64,000 bases of DNA, taken from Paracoccus halophilus. Its GTDB lineage: Bacteria > Pseudomonadota > Alphaproteobacteria > Rhodobacterales > Rhodobacteraceae. The notes beneath the pieces were generated by a model, which worked only from the letters and a program-made list of their open reading frames with translations, was not told the origin of the DNA and did not search any database. Positions 1 to 11,806 of this stretch are shown here, piece after piece. The stretch covers positions 1 through 64,000 of the forward strand of contig NZ_JRKN01000012.1 in assembly GCF_000763905.1 (NCBI RefSeq). Direction: 5' to 3'. Position 1 is the first letter of the stretch; the number at the start of each line of letters is the position of its first letter. The position numbers and the translations under genes are program-made.

Positions 1-284
1 TATAACGACCAGACCGCCCGCATATCCCTTCAGATATCTCGCAATGTCAAAAAGCACAGAAACAAAAACAACCAAACCGCGCCAATAACAAAAGGCGCCG
101 TCAAGCCATCCTGTCCCAGATTGTTACGAACTTCGTTGCGCCGCTGGCGCCGTTCCGTCCGTCCGTTTCAGCGTCTCGCCGTCTCGGTGAGCGGGTATTT
201 ACGGATGCTAATCGCGACCCGCAAGGGCGAATTTTCAAAAAACTGACGGAAACTTGCAAGCAACTGATATAAAATGACTTTATT
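1..284 (-). promoter_or_regulatory. Gene-free edge region; possible rRNA operon leader reading leftward
   Basis: No credible open reading frame is present. On the minus strand positions 58-45 read GTGCTTTTTGACAT, which resembles the boxA antitermination element (TGCTCTTTGACA) found in the leaders of bacterial rRNA operons. Shortly downstream (36-17) comes GAAGGGATATGCGGGCGGTC, which resembles rRNA leader sequence I remember from Rhodobacterales. A TTGACG hexamer at 104-99 on the minus strand could be a -35 box, but no good -10 follows. If the reading is right, a 16S rRNA gene lies just left of position 1. This is inference from short motifs only. Confidence 0.35.
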
Positions 285-959
285 TCACGAGATATCTTCG
301 CCCTGCCCCGTCCGACCCGCCGGCCAGGGGAATCGCCCGCCGGCCAGCGCCTGTTGGATCACACGCCCAAGGCGCAGCCGGGCCAGCAAACGCTGGGCCA
401 GGAGCAGCAGAATCACCAAGAGAATCGTCAGCGGCCATGATTCCCAGACCTTGAGCGCCCAGACCCAATGCACGGCGACGAGAATCGCCGCCGGATAGAC
501 CAGCCGGTGCAGGCGCCGCCAGTTCGCCCCCATCCGGCGGATGGAATAGCGGTTCGAGGTGACCGCCAGCGCCAGCAGCATGACAAAGCCCAGCATGCCA
601 AAGACCAGATAGGGGCGCTTGACCACGTCCTGAACGATCTGTCGCCACAGGAACGCCATGTCGAAAACGATCCACGCGATCAGGTGGCAGCCGACATAGG
701 TAAAGCAGATCAGCCCCAGCGCCTGGCGAAAGCGCATCAGGTTCAGCCGCGTCAACCGCAGCAGCGGCGTCACGCTGAGCGTCGCGATCAGGAAATAGAT
801 GCCGGTGCGGCCCAGCCTTTGCTGGATGTCCCGGACGGGATCGACGCCCAGATTGCCCTGCAGCGTGTCCAGCACCAGCAGGGCCAGCGGAATCAGCCCG
901 GCCAGCCAGACGGCCCAGACCGGCAGCTGCCGCAGCCTGCGGTTCAGCGACGATACCAT
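285..959 (-). CDS. msrQ: MsrQ, heme-binding membrane subunit of the MsrPQ methionine sulfoxide reductase
   Basis: A protein of 224 residues with about six hydrophobic helices, in the ferric-reductase-like (YedZ/MsrQ) family. MsrQ is an inner-membrane b-type cytochrome that carries electrons from the quinone pool or flavin to the periplasmic molybdoenzyme MsrP, which repairs oxidised methionines in envelope proteins. Histidines in the membrane helices (for example in 'YVGCHLIAWIV' and 'RRLHRLVYPA') are the likely heme ligands. The frame continues upstream, but the ATG at 959 lies only 10 bases after the msrP stop and begins MVSSLNRRLRQLP, the usual start for this family. It is the second gene of an msrP-msrQ operon. 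Confidence 0.9.
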   Translation of the reverse strand: MVSSLNRRLRQLPVWAVWLAGLIPLALLVLDTLQGNLGVDPVRDIQQRLGRTGIYFLIATLSVTPLLRLTRLNLMRFRQALGLICFTYVGCHLIAWIVFDMAFLWRQIVQDVVKRPYLVFGMLGFVMLLALAVTSNRYSIRRMGANWRRLHRLVYPAAILVAVHWVWALKVWESWPLTILLVILLLLAQRLLARLRLGRVIQQALAGGRFPWPAGRTGQGEDIS

Positions 960-969
960 CCCGCCCCCA

Positions 970-1866
970 TCAGTAATATTTCGCCAGATCCATGCCGGCA
1001 TAAAGGCCGGCGACCTGCTCGCCATAGCCGTTGAACATCGGCGTCTCCTGCCGGCCGGACCAGAGCCCCGCGCCGACGCGCCGCTCGGTCGCCTGGGACC
1101 AGCGCGGGTGATCGACCTGCGGATTCACATTAGCGTAGAAACCGTATTCGCTCGGCTGCAGCATCTGCCAGCTGGTGGCTGGCTGCTTGTCGGTCAGCGT
1201 GATCGACACCACCGACTTGATCGACTTGAATCCGTATTTCCACGGCACCACCAGCCGGATCGGCGCGCCGTTCTGGTTGGGCAGCGCCTTGTTGTAAAGC
1301 CCGGTCGCCATGATGGTCAGCGGGTGCATCGCCTCGTCGATGCGCAGCCCCTCGCGATAGGGCCAGTCGATGATGCGGGCGCGCTGGCCGCGCATCCGTT
1401 CGGGATCGTGCAGGGTGCGGAAGGCGACATATTTCGCGCCCGGCTGCACGCCGGCCTTGTTCAGGATGCTGGCCAGCGGCACGCCCAGCCAGGGGATCAC
1501 CATCGACCATGCCTCGACGCAGCGCAGGCGATAGATGCGCTCCTCAAGCGCGGCTTCGGGCGCCAGATCCTCGACCCCGTAGCTGCCGGGGCGGTCGACC
1601 AGCCCGCCGATCTCGACCGACCAGGGCGAGGTCACCATCTGGCCCGCGTGGTTCGCCGGATCGGTCTTGCCGGTGCCGAATTCGTAGAAATTGTTGTAAT
1701 TGGTGATCTCTTCGAAACTGTTCGGCGTCTCATCGGTCGAAAAGCCCGAGGCCTTGCCGCTGAGCCCCAGGGCCGGGCCCGCGATCGCCGCAAGGCCCGT
1801 TGCCAGAACCGCGCGTCGGCGCAGGTAGAGGGGTTCAGGCGTGACGTCCGACCATTTCAGTTTCAT
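970..1866 (-). CDS. msrP: MsrP, periplasmic molybdopterin-dependent methionine sulfoxide reductase catalytic subunit
   Basis: A protein of 298 residues of the YedY/MsrP family (sulfite oxidase fold). The N-terminus carries a Tat export signal ([15 protein letters not shown]), so the folded molybdoenzyme goes to the periplasm. The cysteine in '[15 protein letters not shown]' is the expected molybdenum ligand. The ATG at 1866 was chosen over upstream in-frame ATGs because it is preceded by CAGGAGAC and gives the normal N-terminus [18 protein letters not shown]. It reduces methionine sulfoxide in periplasmic proteins, with electrons from MsrQ encoded immediately downstream. Confidence 0.93.
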   Translation of the reverse strand: MKLKWSDVTPEPLYLRRRAVLATGLAAIAGPALGLSGKASGFSTDETPNSFEEITNYNNFYEFGTGKTDPANHAGQMVTSPWSVEIGGLVDRPGSYGVEDLAPEAALEERIYRLRCVEAWSMVIPWLGVPLASILNKAGVQPGAKYVAFRTLHDPERMRGQRARIIDWPYREGLRIDEAMHPLTIMATGLYNKALPNQNGAPIRLVVPWKYGFKSIKSVVSITLTDKQPATSWQMLQPSEYGFYANVNPQVDHPRWSQATERRVGAGLWSGRQETPMFNGYGEQVAGLYAGMDLAKYY

Positions 1867-2016
1867 GGCTGTCTCCTGTTTCAAGGCGATTCCATGATGC
1901 CATGCCCGGCGCCGCGGGCCGATGAAATTCCGCGTGAGCGCGCCGTCAGGACTGAATGCGGGGCGGCCATCGGTCGGCCGCCCCGGTTTCAAACGCCGGC
2001 TGCTGCCGGCGGACGG

Positions 2017-4647
<2,631 letters not shown>

Positions 4648-4718
4648 ATGAATTTCCTTCCTGAGCCCCCGCCTTGGACCGCCCGTATCGGCACGGCCCT
4701 GTCCGGGTCATGCCTGTT

Positions 4719-4747
4719 AAATGGGCAGAAACAAACAGGCTTTCAAG
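4719..4747 (-). promoter_or_regulatory. Heat-shock (sigma-32/RpoH) type promoter of clpB
   Basis: On the minus strand CTTGAAA (4747-4741) is followed after 15 bases by CCCATTT (4725-4719). This matches the RpoH consensus CTTGAAA - about 11-16 - CCCATNT closely. It would start transcription near 4711, about 65 bases before the clpB ATG. The element lies in the 152-base interval shared with the divergent pyrF. Confidence 0.7.
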
Positions 4748-4799
4748 ACGGTCGCTTCGCCCCTATAAACAGGCCGTTTGTCGCAGCCCGGGGTGAAAA

Positions 4800-5486
4800 A
4801 TGGATGACCGTCTGATCGTGGCGCTGGATGTGCCGAACGCGCTGGAAGGGCTGGAGCTGGCCGGGAAGATCGGCGATGCCGTCGGCTTCTACAAGATCGG
4901 GCTGGGCATGCTGACCGGCGGCGGTCTGGCGCTGGCCAATGAACTGAAACAGGAACATGGCAAGCGCATTTTCCTGGACATGAAATTCTTCGACATCGGC
5001 GCCACGGTCGAGGCGGCGGTGCGCGGCATCGCGGCCTATGATCTGGACTTTCTGACCGTGCATGGCGATCCGCATGTGGTCCGGGCCGCGAAACAGGGCG
5101 CCGCAGGCTCGGGGCTGAGGATCCTGGCGGTGACCATCCTGACCTCGCTCGACCGGGGCGATCTGGATGCCGGGCTGATCCGGCCGGGCGACATGGCCGA
5201 GATCGTGACCGCCCGCGCCGCCCGCGCATTCGAGGCCGGCGCCGATGGCGTCATCGCCTCCCCGCGCGAGGCGGGGCTGATCCGCGCGCTGCCCGAATCC
5301 GCCGGGCGGCTGATCGTGACCCCCGGCGTGCGCCCGGCGGGCAGCGATGCCGGCGACCAGAAACGGATCGAGACCCCGGCCACCGCCATTGCCAACGGCG
5401 CCGATCACATCGTCGTCGGCCGCCCGGTCTGGCAGGCCGCCGATCCCCGCGCCGCCGCGCAGGCCATTCTGGCGGAACTGCCCTGA
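4800..5486 (+). CDS. pyrF: Orotidine 5'-phosphate decarboxylase
   Basis: A protein of 228 residues that decarboxylates OMP to UMP, the last step of de novo pyrimidine synthesis, in the cytoplasm. The catalytic DxKxxD motif is present as D60-M-K62-F-F-D65. The C-terminal phosphate-binding loop is visible as 'TPGVRP' and 'GADHIVVGRPV'. The ATG at 4800 follows GGGGTGA at normal spacing and gives the typical start MDDRLIVALDV. The gene is divergent from clpB and stands alone. TATAAA at 4764-4769 is a plausible -10 box. Confidence 0.95.
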   Translation: MDDRLIVALDVPNALEGLELAGKIGDAVGFYKIGLGMLTGGGLALANELKQEHGKRIFLDMKFFDIGATVEAAVRGIAAYDLDFLTVHGDPHVVRAAKQGAAGSGLRILAVTILTSLDRGDLDAGLIRPGDMAEIVTARAARAFEAGADGVIASPREAGLIRALPESAGRLIVTPGVRPAGSDAGDQKRIETPATAIANGADHIVVGRPVWQAADPRAAAQAILAELP

Positions 5487-5548
5487 AAGATTGAATTTCA
5501 CACCCCCGTCACGCAGAATCCGCATGAATGGAGCGCAAGGGGGTGCAG

Positions 5549-6364
5549 ATGGGCAATTCGGGCAATCACGGCAGGCAGGAACGCGACAACGAACTGGTCA
5601 TCTCGTATCTTGAGATGCGCAAGGCCATCGGGTTCATGGGGTTTTTCATCCCCACGGCGATGCTGCTCTATGCGCTGCTGACCGGCGATCCGCTGCGCTC
5701 CAGCATCTCAAGCTATTACTATTCCCCCATGCGCGAGGTCTTTGTCGGCGGCCTGCTGGCGATCGCCGTGTTCATGTGGAGCTATCGCGGCTATCGCGAG
5801 CCGGGCCGCCTGATCACCGACCGGCTGGTGGCCCGGTGCGCGGCCGTGGCGATCACGCTGGGATCGCTGTCGCCCACCGATCCGCCCCGGGTCGAGGCCG
5901 GCCTCCAGCCCGCCGCAACAGCCGGTCCGGGGAATGGCGGGGCGCTGGAATGTCTGCTGAACAACGGCCCGACGGCGGACCATCCATCCGTCGATTACAA
6001 CCTGATGCAATGCCTGCTCGGCCCGGAACTGGGGCCCAGGCTGCATATTGCCGCCGCGGCGGTCTTCCTGCTGGCGCTGGCGGTCTTTTGTCTGGTGCTG
6101 TTCGTGCGCGACGATTCCCCGCCCGAGGCGACAGCGCCGGAAAAACAGGCCGAACACCGCATCTATCGGATCTGCGGCTGGATCATCATTGCCAGCATGG
6201 CGCTGATCGCCTTTCTGTGGCTGACCGATCTGGATGTCGCGCTGGCCGCGCTGCGCCCGGTTTTCTGGCTTGAGGCGCTGGCCTGTTTCGCATTCGCGAC
6301 AAGCTGGCTGATCAAGGGCCGAACCATGCGCCCGGTCGTGCGGATGATGGCGCGCAGGCTCTAG
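5549..6364 (+). CDS. Multi-pass membrane protein of unknown function
   Basis: A protein of 271 residues (278 if the ATG at 5528 is used). The ATG at 5549 is preferred because CAAGGGGG lies five bases before it. After a hydrophilic N-terminus there are about five or six membrane segments: near residues 27-47, 62-82, 95-108, 168-190, 208-228 and 240-260. A striking 'SSISSYYYSPMREVFVG' sequence sits between the first two helices. Similar short hypothetical membrane proteins occur in actinobacteria and proteobacteria, but I know of no function. A cysteine-containing loop ('ECLLNN', 'MQCLLGP') lies between helices 3 and 4. The gene has no operon partner. Confidence 0.7.
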   Translation: MGNSGNHGRQERDNELVISYLEMRKAIGFMGFFIPTAMLLYALLTGDPLRSSISSYYYSPMREVFVGGLLAIAVFMWSYRGYREPGRLITDRLVARCAAVAITLGSLSPTDPPRVEAGLQPAATAGPGNGGALECLLNNGPTADHPSVDYNLMQCLLGPELGPRLHIAAAAVFLLALAVFCLVLFVRDDSPPEATAPEKQAEHRIYRICGWIIIASMALIAFLWLTDLDVALAALRPVFWLEALACFAFATSWLIKGRTMRPVVRMMARRL

Positions 6365-6673
6365 GTCGCATGAAGCCCGGAGCATAGACGGCAAACCGTC
6401 ACCTCTCGCGGCGTGCCGCCTGATCGGCAGCGGATCACGATTCGCCCTGCCGGACAGGTTCCCGTTACAACCGGAATGATCTGTATCAACGACCCGGCGA
6501 AGGTCGTATGCATCCTGTCCCCCGTCAGTCGCTGCTTGCCTTTGGTTTTTGGTCAGCCGCAGCTTGCGACAGGCCCACTCGACGTGACGATGCGGCAGTT
6601 CCTGCGCGAGCCACGCATGGAGGCTCTGCGCCCGACAGCAGAGGATTACCGGAAACATAGAGGAAACAATATC
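6365..6673 (+). promoter_or_regulatory. Upstream region of pflB
   Basis: A 309-base stretch without a convincing gene between the membrane protein and pflB. It holds the FNR-type box at 6476-6489, centred about 190 bases before the pflB start. A weak TATGCA near 6507-6512 could serve as -10. The ribosome site AGGAAAC (6661-6667) precedes the pflB ATG. Confidence 0.5.
6476..6489. promoter_or_regulatory. FNR-type binding site (ATGAT-N4-ATCAA) upstream of pflB
   Basis: ATGAT (6476-6480), four bases, then ATCAA (6485-6489). This matches the FNR/FnrP consensus TTGAT-N4-ATCAA at nine of ten positions. It is the expected anaerobic activator site for a pyruvate formate-lyase operon. If it is a class II site, the start of transcription would be near 6524, leaving a leader of about 150 bases. 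Confidence 0.6.
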
Positions 6674-9034
6674 ATGACCGCTCATGAGATTTCTTCATTT
6701 AGCCGCCAGATCAGCCCAAGCGATCGGATCGCCTGGGAGGGGTTCCAACCGGGCGAATGGCAAAAGCGGGTCGATATCCGCGATTTCATCCAAAGAAACT
6801 ATAGCCCCTATGAAGGCGACGGATCCTTTCTTGCCGGGCCGACCGAGCGAACGAAAAAGATCTGGCAGAAGGTGCTCGATCTCTACGAGGAGGAGCGGAA
6901 GAAAGGCGTCCTCGACGTGGACCCTGCGGTCGCCTCGTCCGTCACCGCTTTCGGCCCGGGCTATATCGACAAGGAAAACGAGCGGATCGTCGGCCTCTAG
7001 ACCGATGCGCCGCTGAAGCGCGCGGCATTTCCGAATGGCGGCATACGCATGGTCGAGGCTTCGCTGGAAGCCTATGGCTACGAGCCCGACAAGGAGTTGC
7101 ACCGCATCTTCTCGATCTATCGCAAGGACCATAACGAGGGCGTCTTCGACGCCTATACGCCCGAGATCCGCGCCGCCCGGCGCGTCGGCGTGGTGACGGG
7201 ATTGCCCGATGCCTATGGCCGCGGACGGATCATCGGCGATTACCGCCGGGTCGCGCTCTATGGCGTCGACCGGCTGATCGAAGACAAGCAGAGCCAGCAG
7301 AAATCGCTGGAAGTCGATGTGATGGACGAAAATGTCATCCGCTTGCGCGAGGAACTGTCCGAGCAGATCAAGGCCCTGAAATCGCTCAAGGAAATGGCGC
7401 TGAGTTATGGTTACGACATTTCCCTGCCGGCCACCGACACGCAAGAGGCGATCCAGTGGCTGTATTTCGCCTATCTCGGGGCGATCAAGGATCAGAACGG
7501 CGCGGCGATGTCTGTCGGCCGGGTCTCGACCTTCCTCGATATCTATATCGAACGCGATGTCGCGGCGGGAAAGATCAGCGAAGAGGAAATTCAGGAACTG
7601 ATCGACGATTTCGTCATCAAGCTGCGGATCGTGCGTTTCCTGCGGACGCCGGATTACAATTCGCTGTTCACCGGCGATCCGGTCTGGGCGACGGAATGCA
7701 TCGGCGGCATGGGCGAGGATGGCCGGACGCTGGTCACCAAGAGCAGCTTTCGCATGTTGCATACGCTTTACAACCTTGGCCCTGCGCCCGAGCCGAACCT
7801 GACGGTCCTCTGGTCGCGGGATCTGCCGGCCGCCTTCAAGGAATTCGCGGCCAAGGTGTCGATCGACACCAGCTCGATCCAGTACGAAAGCGATGAGATC
7901 ATGCGCCCGATGTGGGGCGACGATTACGCAATCGCCTGCTGCGTATCGGCCATGCGGCTGGGCAAGCAGATGCAGTTCTTTGGCGCGAGGGTGAACATGG
8001 CCAAGGCGCTGCTTTATGCGATCAATGGCGGCAAGGACGAGATGACCGGCGATCAGGTCGGGCCCGCCCATGAACCGGTCACGACGGAGATCCTCGACTA
8101 TGACGACGTTGCCGGGAAATACGACCATTTCCTGTCCTGGCTGGCCAAGGTCTATGTCCAGGCGCTGAACATCATCCATTTCATGCATGACAAGTACAAT
8201 TACGAGCGGCTTGAAATGGCGCTGCATGACCGCGATGTCTATCGCACCATGGCATGCGGCATTGCCGGGCTTTCCGTCGCCGCCGATTCGCTCTCGGCGA
8301 TCAGATATGCGAGCGTCAAGGTGATCCGGAACGATGACGGGCTGGCCGTCGATTACGAGATCACCGGCGATTTTCCGAAATTCGGCAATAATGACAGCCG
8401 GGTGGACGATATTGCCGTCGGTCTTGTCAAAAGCTTCATGGACAAGGTCCGCGCGAACCAGACCTATCGCGATGCGGTGCACACCCAATCCGTGCTGACG
8501 ATCACGTCGAACGTCGTTTACGGCAAGAAGACCGGCGCGACCCCGGACGGGCGGAAGGCGGGCGAGCCCTTTGCGCCGGGCGCCAATCCGATGCACGGGC
8601 GGGACACCCATGGCGCGATTGCCGCGGCTGCCTCGGTTGCCAAGCTGCCATATGAACATGCGCAGGACGGAATTTCCTATACCTTCTCGATCGTGCCGAA
8701 GGCGCTTGGCCGCACGGACAGCGATCAGATCGGCAACCTGCTGACCATCCTGGACGCATATACCCAGTATCGGGGCCATCATATCAACATCAACGTCTTC
8801 GACCGCGAGACCCTGATCGATGCCATGGATCACCCCGAAAAATATCCGCAGCTGACCGTCCGGGTGTCTGGCTATGCGGTCAATTTCATCAAGCTTACCC
8901 GCGAGCAGCAGCAGGAGGTCATCGCCCGGACATTCCACGAATCCGTGGGCGCGCAGGAACAGAGCCTTGCCACGCACGAGGCCGAGATCGGCCGCAGCGA
9001 CACGGAAAGCGCAGAGCCAGAACCGGTCGCCTGA
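6674..9034 (+). pseudogene. pflB: Pyruvate formate-lyase (formate acetyltransferase) with an in-frame TAG at 6998-7000
   Basis: One uninterrupted frame encodes 786 residues of PflB except for a single TAG after codon 108. Where E. coli PFL reads 'IVGLQTD', this reads 'IVGL-stop-TD', so CAG (Gln) to TAG is the simplest change. The rest is intact: the catalytic Cys-Cys pair at codons 422-423 (ACCVSAM) and the glycyl-radical motif VRVSGYAV with Gly at codon 733, close to E. coli C418/C419 and G734. PFL splits pyruvate plus CoA into acetyl-CoA and formate under anoxia. Translation could restart at ATG 7049 ([12 protein letters not shown]), giving 661 residues that lack the N-terminal part of the barrel. 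The activase gene follows directly. A true nonsense mutation or a sequencing error are both possible. Confidence 0.88.
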
Positions 9035-9066
9035 GCCGGCACGCCCGCAACGGAGGATGCCGAGCC

Positions 9067-9906
9067 ATGAAGGGAAGTTTTGTCGCAGCGCGTTCGCTCA
9101 AGGGCAGCCGCTACGCGCTGCGCGTCGATCAGGGCGAATCCGAGGCCGCAGTAGCGGTTTCCAGGACCGGAAATGACGGCCATTCGGGCTATATTCATTC
9201 CTATGAGACGGGCGGAACGCTGGATGGTCCCGGCATACGCTTCGTGACCTTCCTGACCGGATGCCATTTCCGTTGCCAGTATTGTCACAACCCGGATACC
9301 TGGCATCTCAAGAACGGACGCCACGTTACCGTCGATGAAGTGATGGCGGAAATCGAACCCTATGCGGAATTTCTGCGCGATTTTCATAGCGGCGTGACGT
9401 TCAGCGGCGGCGAGGCACTGGTTCAGGACAGGTTCCTCGGCCGCCTGCTGCGCCGCTGCAAGGAACGCGGTCTGCATACCGCCGTCGATACCAACGGTTA
9501 TCTTGGCGACAAGGTGACGCCCGCGATGATGGCGGATGTCGACCTGTGGCTGCTGGATATCAAGTCATTCGATCCGGACATCCATCGCGAGGTCACCGGC
9601 GCCGAGGTCGGGCCGGTGCTGGATTTCGCCCGCCGCCTTTCCGACGAGCGCCGCCAGATGTGGGTGCGCTTCGTGCTGGTGCCGGGGCTGACCGATGAGG
9701 TCGGCAATGTCGACCGGCTTGCGGAATTTGTCGCTTCGCTGCGCAAGGTCGAGCGGGTCGAGATTCTGCCCTTTCACAAGATGGGAGAGTTCAAATGGGC
9801 CGAGCTGGGCCTGGAATACAAGCTGACCCATACGCGCCCCCCGGACAAGAAACTGCTGGCGCGCGTCCATCGCCAATTCGCTGATCGAGGTTTGAATGTC
9901 GTATGA
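9067..9906 (+). CDS. pflA: Pyruvate formate-lyase activating enzyme (radical SAM)
   Basis: A protein of 279 residues. The radical-SAM motif CxxxCxxC is present as C66, C70 and C73 (GCHFRCQYCHNPDTW), followed by 'TFSGGEAL', the SAM-binding GGE region. It uses a [4Fe-4S] cluster and SAM to create the glycyl radical on PflB. It begins 32 bases after pflB and is probably co-transcribed. The homology to E. coli PflA starts only at about residue 42 ('GYIHSYETGGTLDGPGIRF'), so the first ~40 residues are an extension of unknown role. No nearer ATG is available, and GGAGG lies about ten bases before this start. The gene appears intact although its target is interrupted. Confidence 0.93.
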   Translation: MKGSFVAARSLKGSRYALRVDQGESEAAVAVSRTGNDGHSGYIHSYETGGTLDGPGIRFVTFLTGCHFRCQYCHNPDTWHLKNGRHVTVDEVMAEIEPYAEFLRDFHSGVTFSGGEALVQDRFLGRLLRRCKERGLHTAVDTNGYLGDKVTPAMMADVDLWLLDIKSFDPDIHREVTGAEVGPVLDFARRLSDERRQMWVRFVLVPGLTDEVGNVDRLAEFVASLRKVERVEILPFHKMGEFKWAELGLEYKLTHTRPPDKKLLARVHRQFADRGLNVV

Positions 9907-9929
9907 GGCGCCGCGGCCTGCGCGGCGCC
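9907..9929. terminator. Perfect 9-bp hairpin between convergent pflA and hemH
   Basis: GGCGCCGCG (9907-9915) and CGCGGCGCC (9921-9929) form a perfect stem with a five-base loop directly after the pflA stop codon. There is no U-tract, so it may act as a weak bidirectional terminator or an RNA end protector. Confidence 0.45.
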
Positions 9930-9938
9930 GCATCCGGC

Positions 9939-10970
9939 TCATACCCAGCCGGCCAGGTTTTCGCGGATGATCGCGGTCAGCACCTCGATATGGTCGGGTT
10001 CGGCGTTCAGGCAGGGGATATAGGTGAACTCGCGCCCGCCCGCATGCTCGAAAGCCTCGCGGATCTCGCCCTGGATTTCCTCCAGCGTCTCGATGCAATC
10101 GGCCGAAAAGGCGGGCGAGATCACGGCGATCTCGGTCACGCCCCGTTTCGCCAGTTCGGCCACATGCTCGACCGTATAGGGGCGCAGCCATTCCTCGGTC
10201 CCGAAAACCGACTGGAATGTGGTATCGATCGCCCCCTCGTCCCAGCCCAGCCGTTCCCGCAACAGGCGCGAGGTCTTGTGGCACTGGCAATGATAGGGAT
10301 CGCCCTCCATCAGATAACGCTTCGGCATCCCGTGATAGCTGGCGATCAGCTTTTTCGGCCGACGCCCGGCCAGGGCGCGCTGAACCGAGGCCGCCAGCGC
10401 CGCGATGTAATCCGGCCGGTCGAAATAGGGCGGCACGGTGCGCGAGGCAGGCTGCCATTTCTGCGCCATCAGCGCGCGAAAGAACTGGTCGTTCGCGGTG
10501 GCCATGGTCGCGCCGGCATATTGCGGATAAAGCGGAAAGAACAGGATGCGGTCGCAGCCCGCCTCGACCATGCGGCTGACAACATCGGGGGTCGAGGGAT
10601 TGCCGTAGCGCATGCAGTAATCGACCATGACCCGGTCGCCCCACAGCGCCCGGGCGCGGTCCCGCAGCGCCGCCACCTGTTCCTTGGTGATGGTCATCAG
10701 CGGCGATTCATCGGCCTCCTCGTTCCAGATCGTCCGGTAATTCGCGCCCGAGGTGAAGGGCCGCTTGGTCAGGATGATCGTCTGCAGAAGCGGCTGCCAT
10801 TTCCAGGCCGGATAATCGATCACCCGCCTGTCGGACAGGAATTCGTTCAGATAGCGCCGCATCGACCAGTAATCGGTCGCGTCGGGCGTGCCCAGATTGG
10901 CGATCAGGACGCCGATACGGCGGCTGGCGATCTCGGGATGGCTGGCGGGGGCGTGCTCGGGGCGGGTCAT
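9939..10970 (-). CDS. hemH: Ferrochelatase
   Basis: A protein of 343 residues that inserts Fe2+ into protoporphyrin IX, the last step of heme synthesis. The ferrochelatase signature is recognisable in 'LIASYHGMPKRYL' (catalytic histidine) and 'ISPAFSADCIETLEEI'. The ATG at 10970 is used: it overlaps the stop of the upstream methyltransferase by four bases (ATGA) and yields 'IGVLIANLGTPDATDY' near the N-terminus. The frame stays open far upstream, but that part is antisense-type sequence. Heme supply fits the heme-rich respiratory genes in the window. Confidence 0.95.
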   Translation of the reverse strand: MTRPEHAPASHPEIASRRIGVLIANLGTPDATDYWSMRRYLNEFLSDRRVIDYPAWKWQPLLQTIILTKRPFTSGANYRTIWNEEADESPLMTITKEQVAALRDRARALWGDRVMVDYCMRYGNPSTPDVVSRMVEAGCDRILFFPLYPQYAGATMATANDQFFRALMAQKWQPASRTVPPYFDRPDYIAALAASVQRALAGRRPKKLIASYHGMPKRYLMEGDPYHCQCHKTSRLLRERLGWDEGAIDTTFQSVFGTEEWLRPYTVEHVAELAKRGVTEIAVISPAFSADCIETLEEIQGEIREAFEHAGGREFTYIPCLNAEPDHIEVLTAIIRENLAGWV

Positions 10971-11806
10971 TCGGGCTTTCTCATGCGGCTGAGGGCTTCG
11001 GCGAGCGGGGTTTTCGCCGAGCCGGGGCGAAGCGGTTTCTGCTGACTGTCGTCGGGCGCCCATCCGGTCAGGAACACCAGATCGAAAGTGGCCCGGATGC
11101 GGTCGGGGTTCTGCGGGTCGGGATGGTTTTCGGCATAGATCCGCGCCGCGCGCAACATGACATCGCGTCGCGTCGGGCGGCGCAGGCGGGCGGCAAGCGC
11201 ATTGCCCTCGGCCATGCCGCGCAGATCCGCCGCCAGGTGAAAGAGGTTTCGATAGCTGACCATCTGGGTGATCTGATCGGCGACCGGCAGGGCCAGCCCG
11301 GCCCGGCCCGGCAGCGCGCCCAGATCGCGGATCTCGCCCATCGGCAGGACGCGCGGGGACAGGCCACCGGTGACCTCGGCCTCGGCGCGGGTCAGCGAAT
11401 CGCGCAGCTCGTGCAGGCTGCGTCCGCCGGGACAGGCGGCGATGAACAGGCCGTCGGGCCGCAGCGCGCGGGCGCATTGCACGATCTGGCCGACCGGATC
11501 CTCGGCCCAGTGCAGCGCCATGGCGTGGATCACCAGATCATGCGCGCCGGCTTGCAGCGCCAGTTCAGGCGTGTCCGCGACGACCTTTGCTCCCGGCACG
11601 GCGCCGGCCCAGAAACCCGGCATGCCGGTCACGATGGCCGGGTCGATAAACCGTCTGTTAACCTCGGTCAGCCTATCCTGGACCTCGTCGAGGATGATTC
11701 GATGCAGGAAATTGACCGGGCCGAGGCGCACGGACCGGGCACGGTTACGGATCAGGGCGCAGCGGTCGGTCAGGCTGGGAACAGACGTGGAGCGGTCAGG
11801 CATCAT
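10967..11806 (-). CDS. SAM-dependent methyltransferase-fold protein, NDUFAF5/BioC-like
   Basis: A protein of about 279 residues with a class I SAM-binding fold. The N-terminus 'LTDRCALIRNRARS' and the segment 'DLVIHAMALHWAEDPVGQI' are typical of the alphaproteobacterial relatives of mitochondrial NDUFAF5, an assembly factor for respiratory complex I that hydroxylates an arginine. BioC methyltransferases are the next nearest group. The function here is inferred from family only. It starts at ATG 11806 (or 11803) and runs into hemH with a four-base overlap, so the two are probably co-translated. The start codon overlaps that of the divergent comF. Confidence 0.8.
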   Translation of the reverse strand: MMPDRSTSVPSLTDRCALIRNRARSVRLGPVNFLHRIILDEVQDRLTEVNRRFIDPAIVTGMPGFWAGAVPGAKVVADTPELALQAGAHDLVIHAMALHWAEDPVGQIVQCARALRPDGLFIAACPGGRSLHELRDSLTRAEAEVTGGLSPRVLPMGEIRDLGALPGRAGLALPVADQITQMVSYRNLFHLAADLRGMAEGNALAARLRRPTRRDVMLRAARIYAENHPDPQNPDRIRATFDLVFLTGWAPDDSQQKPLRPGSAKTPLAEALSRMRKPE

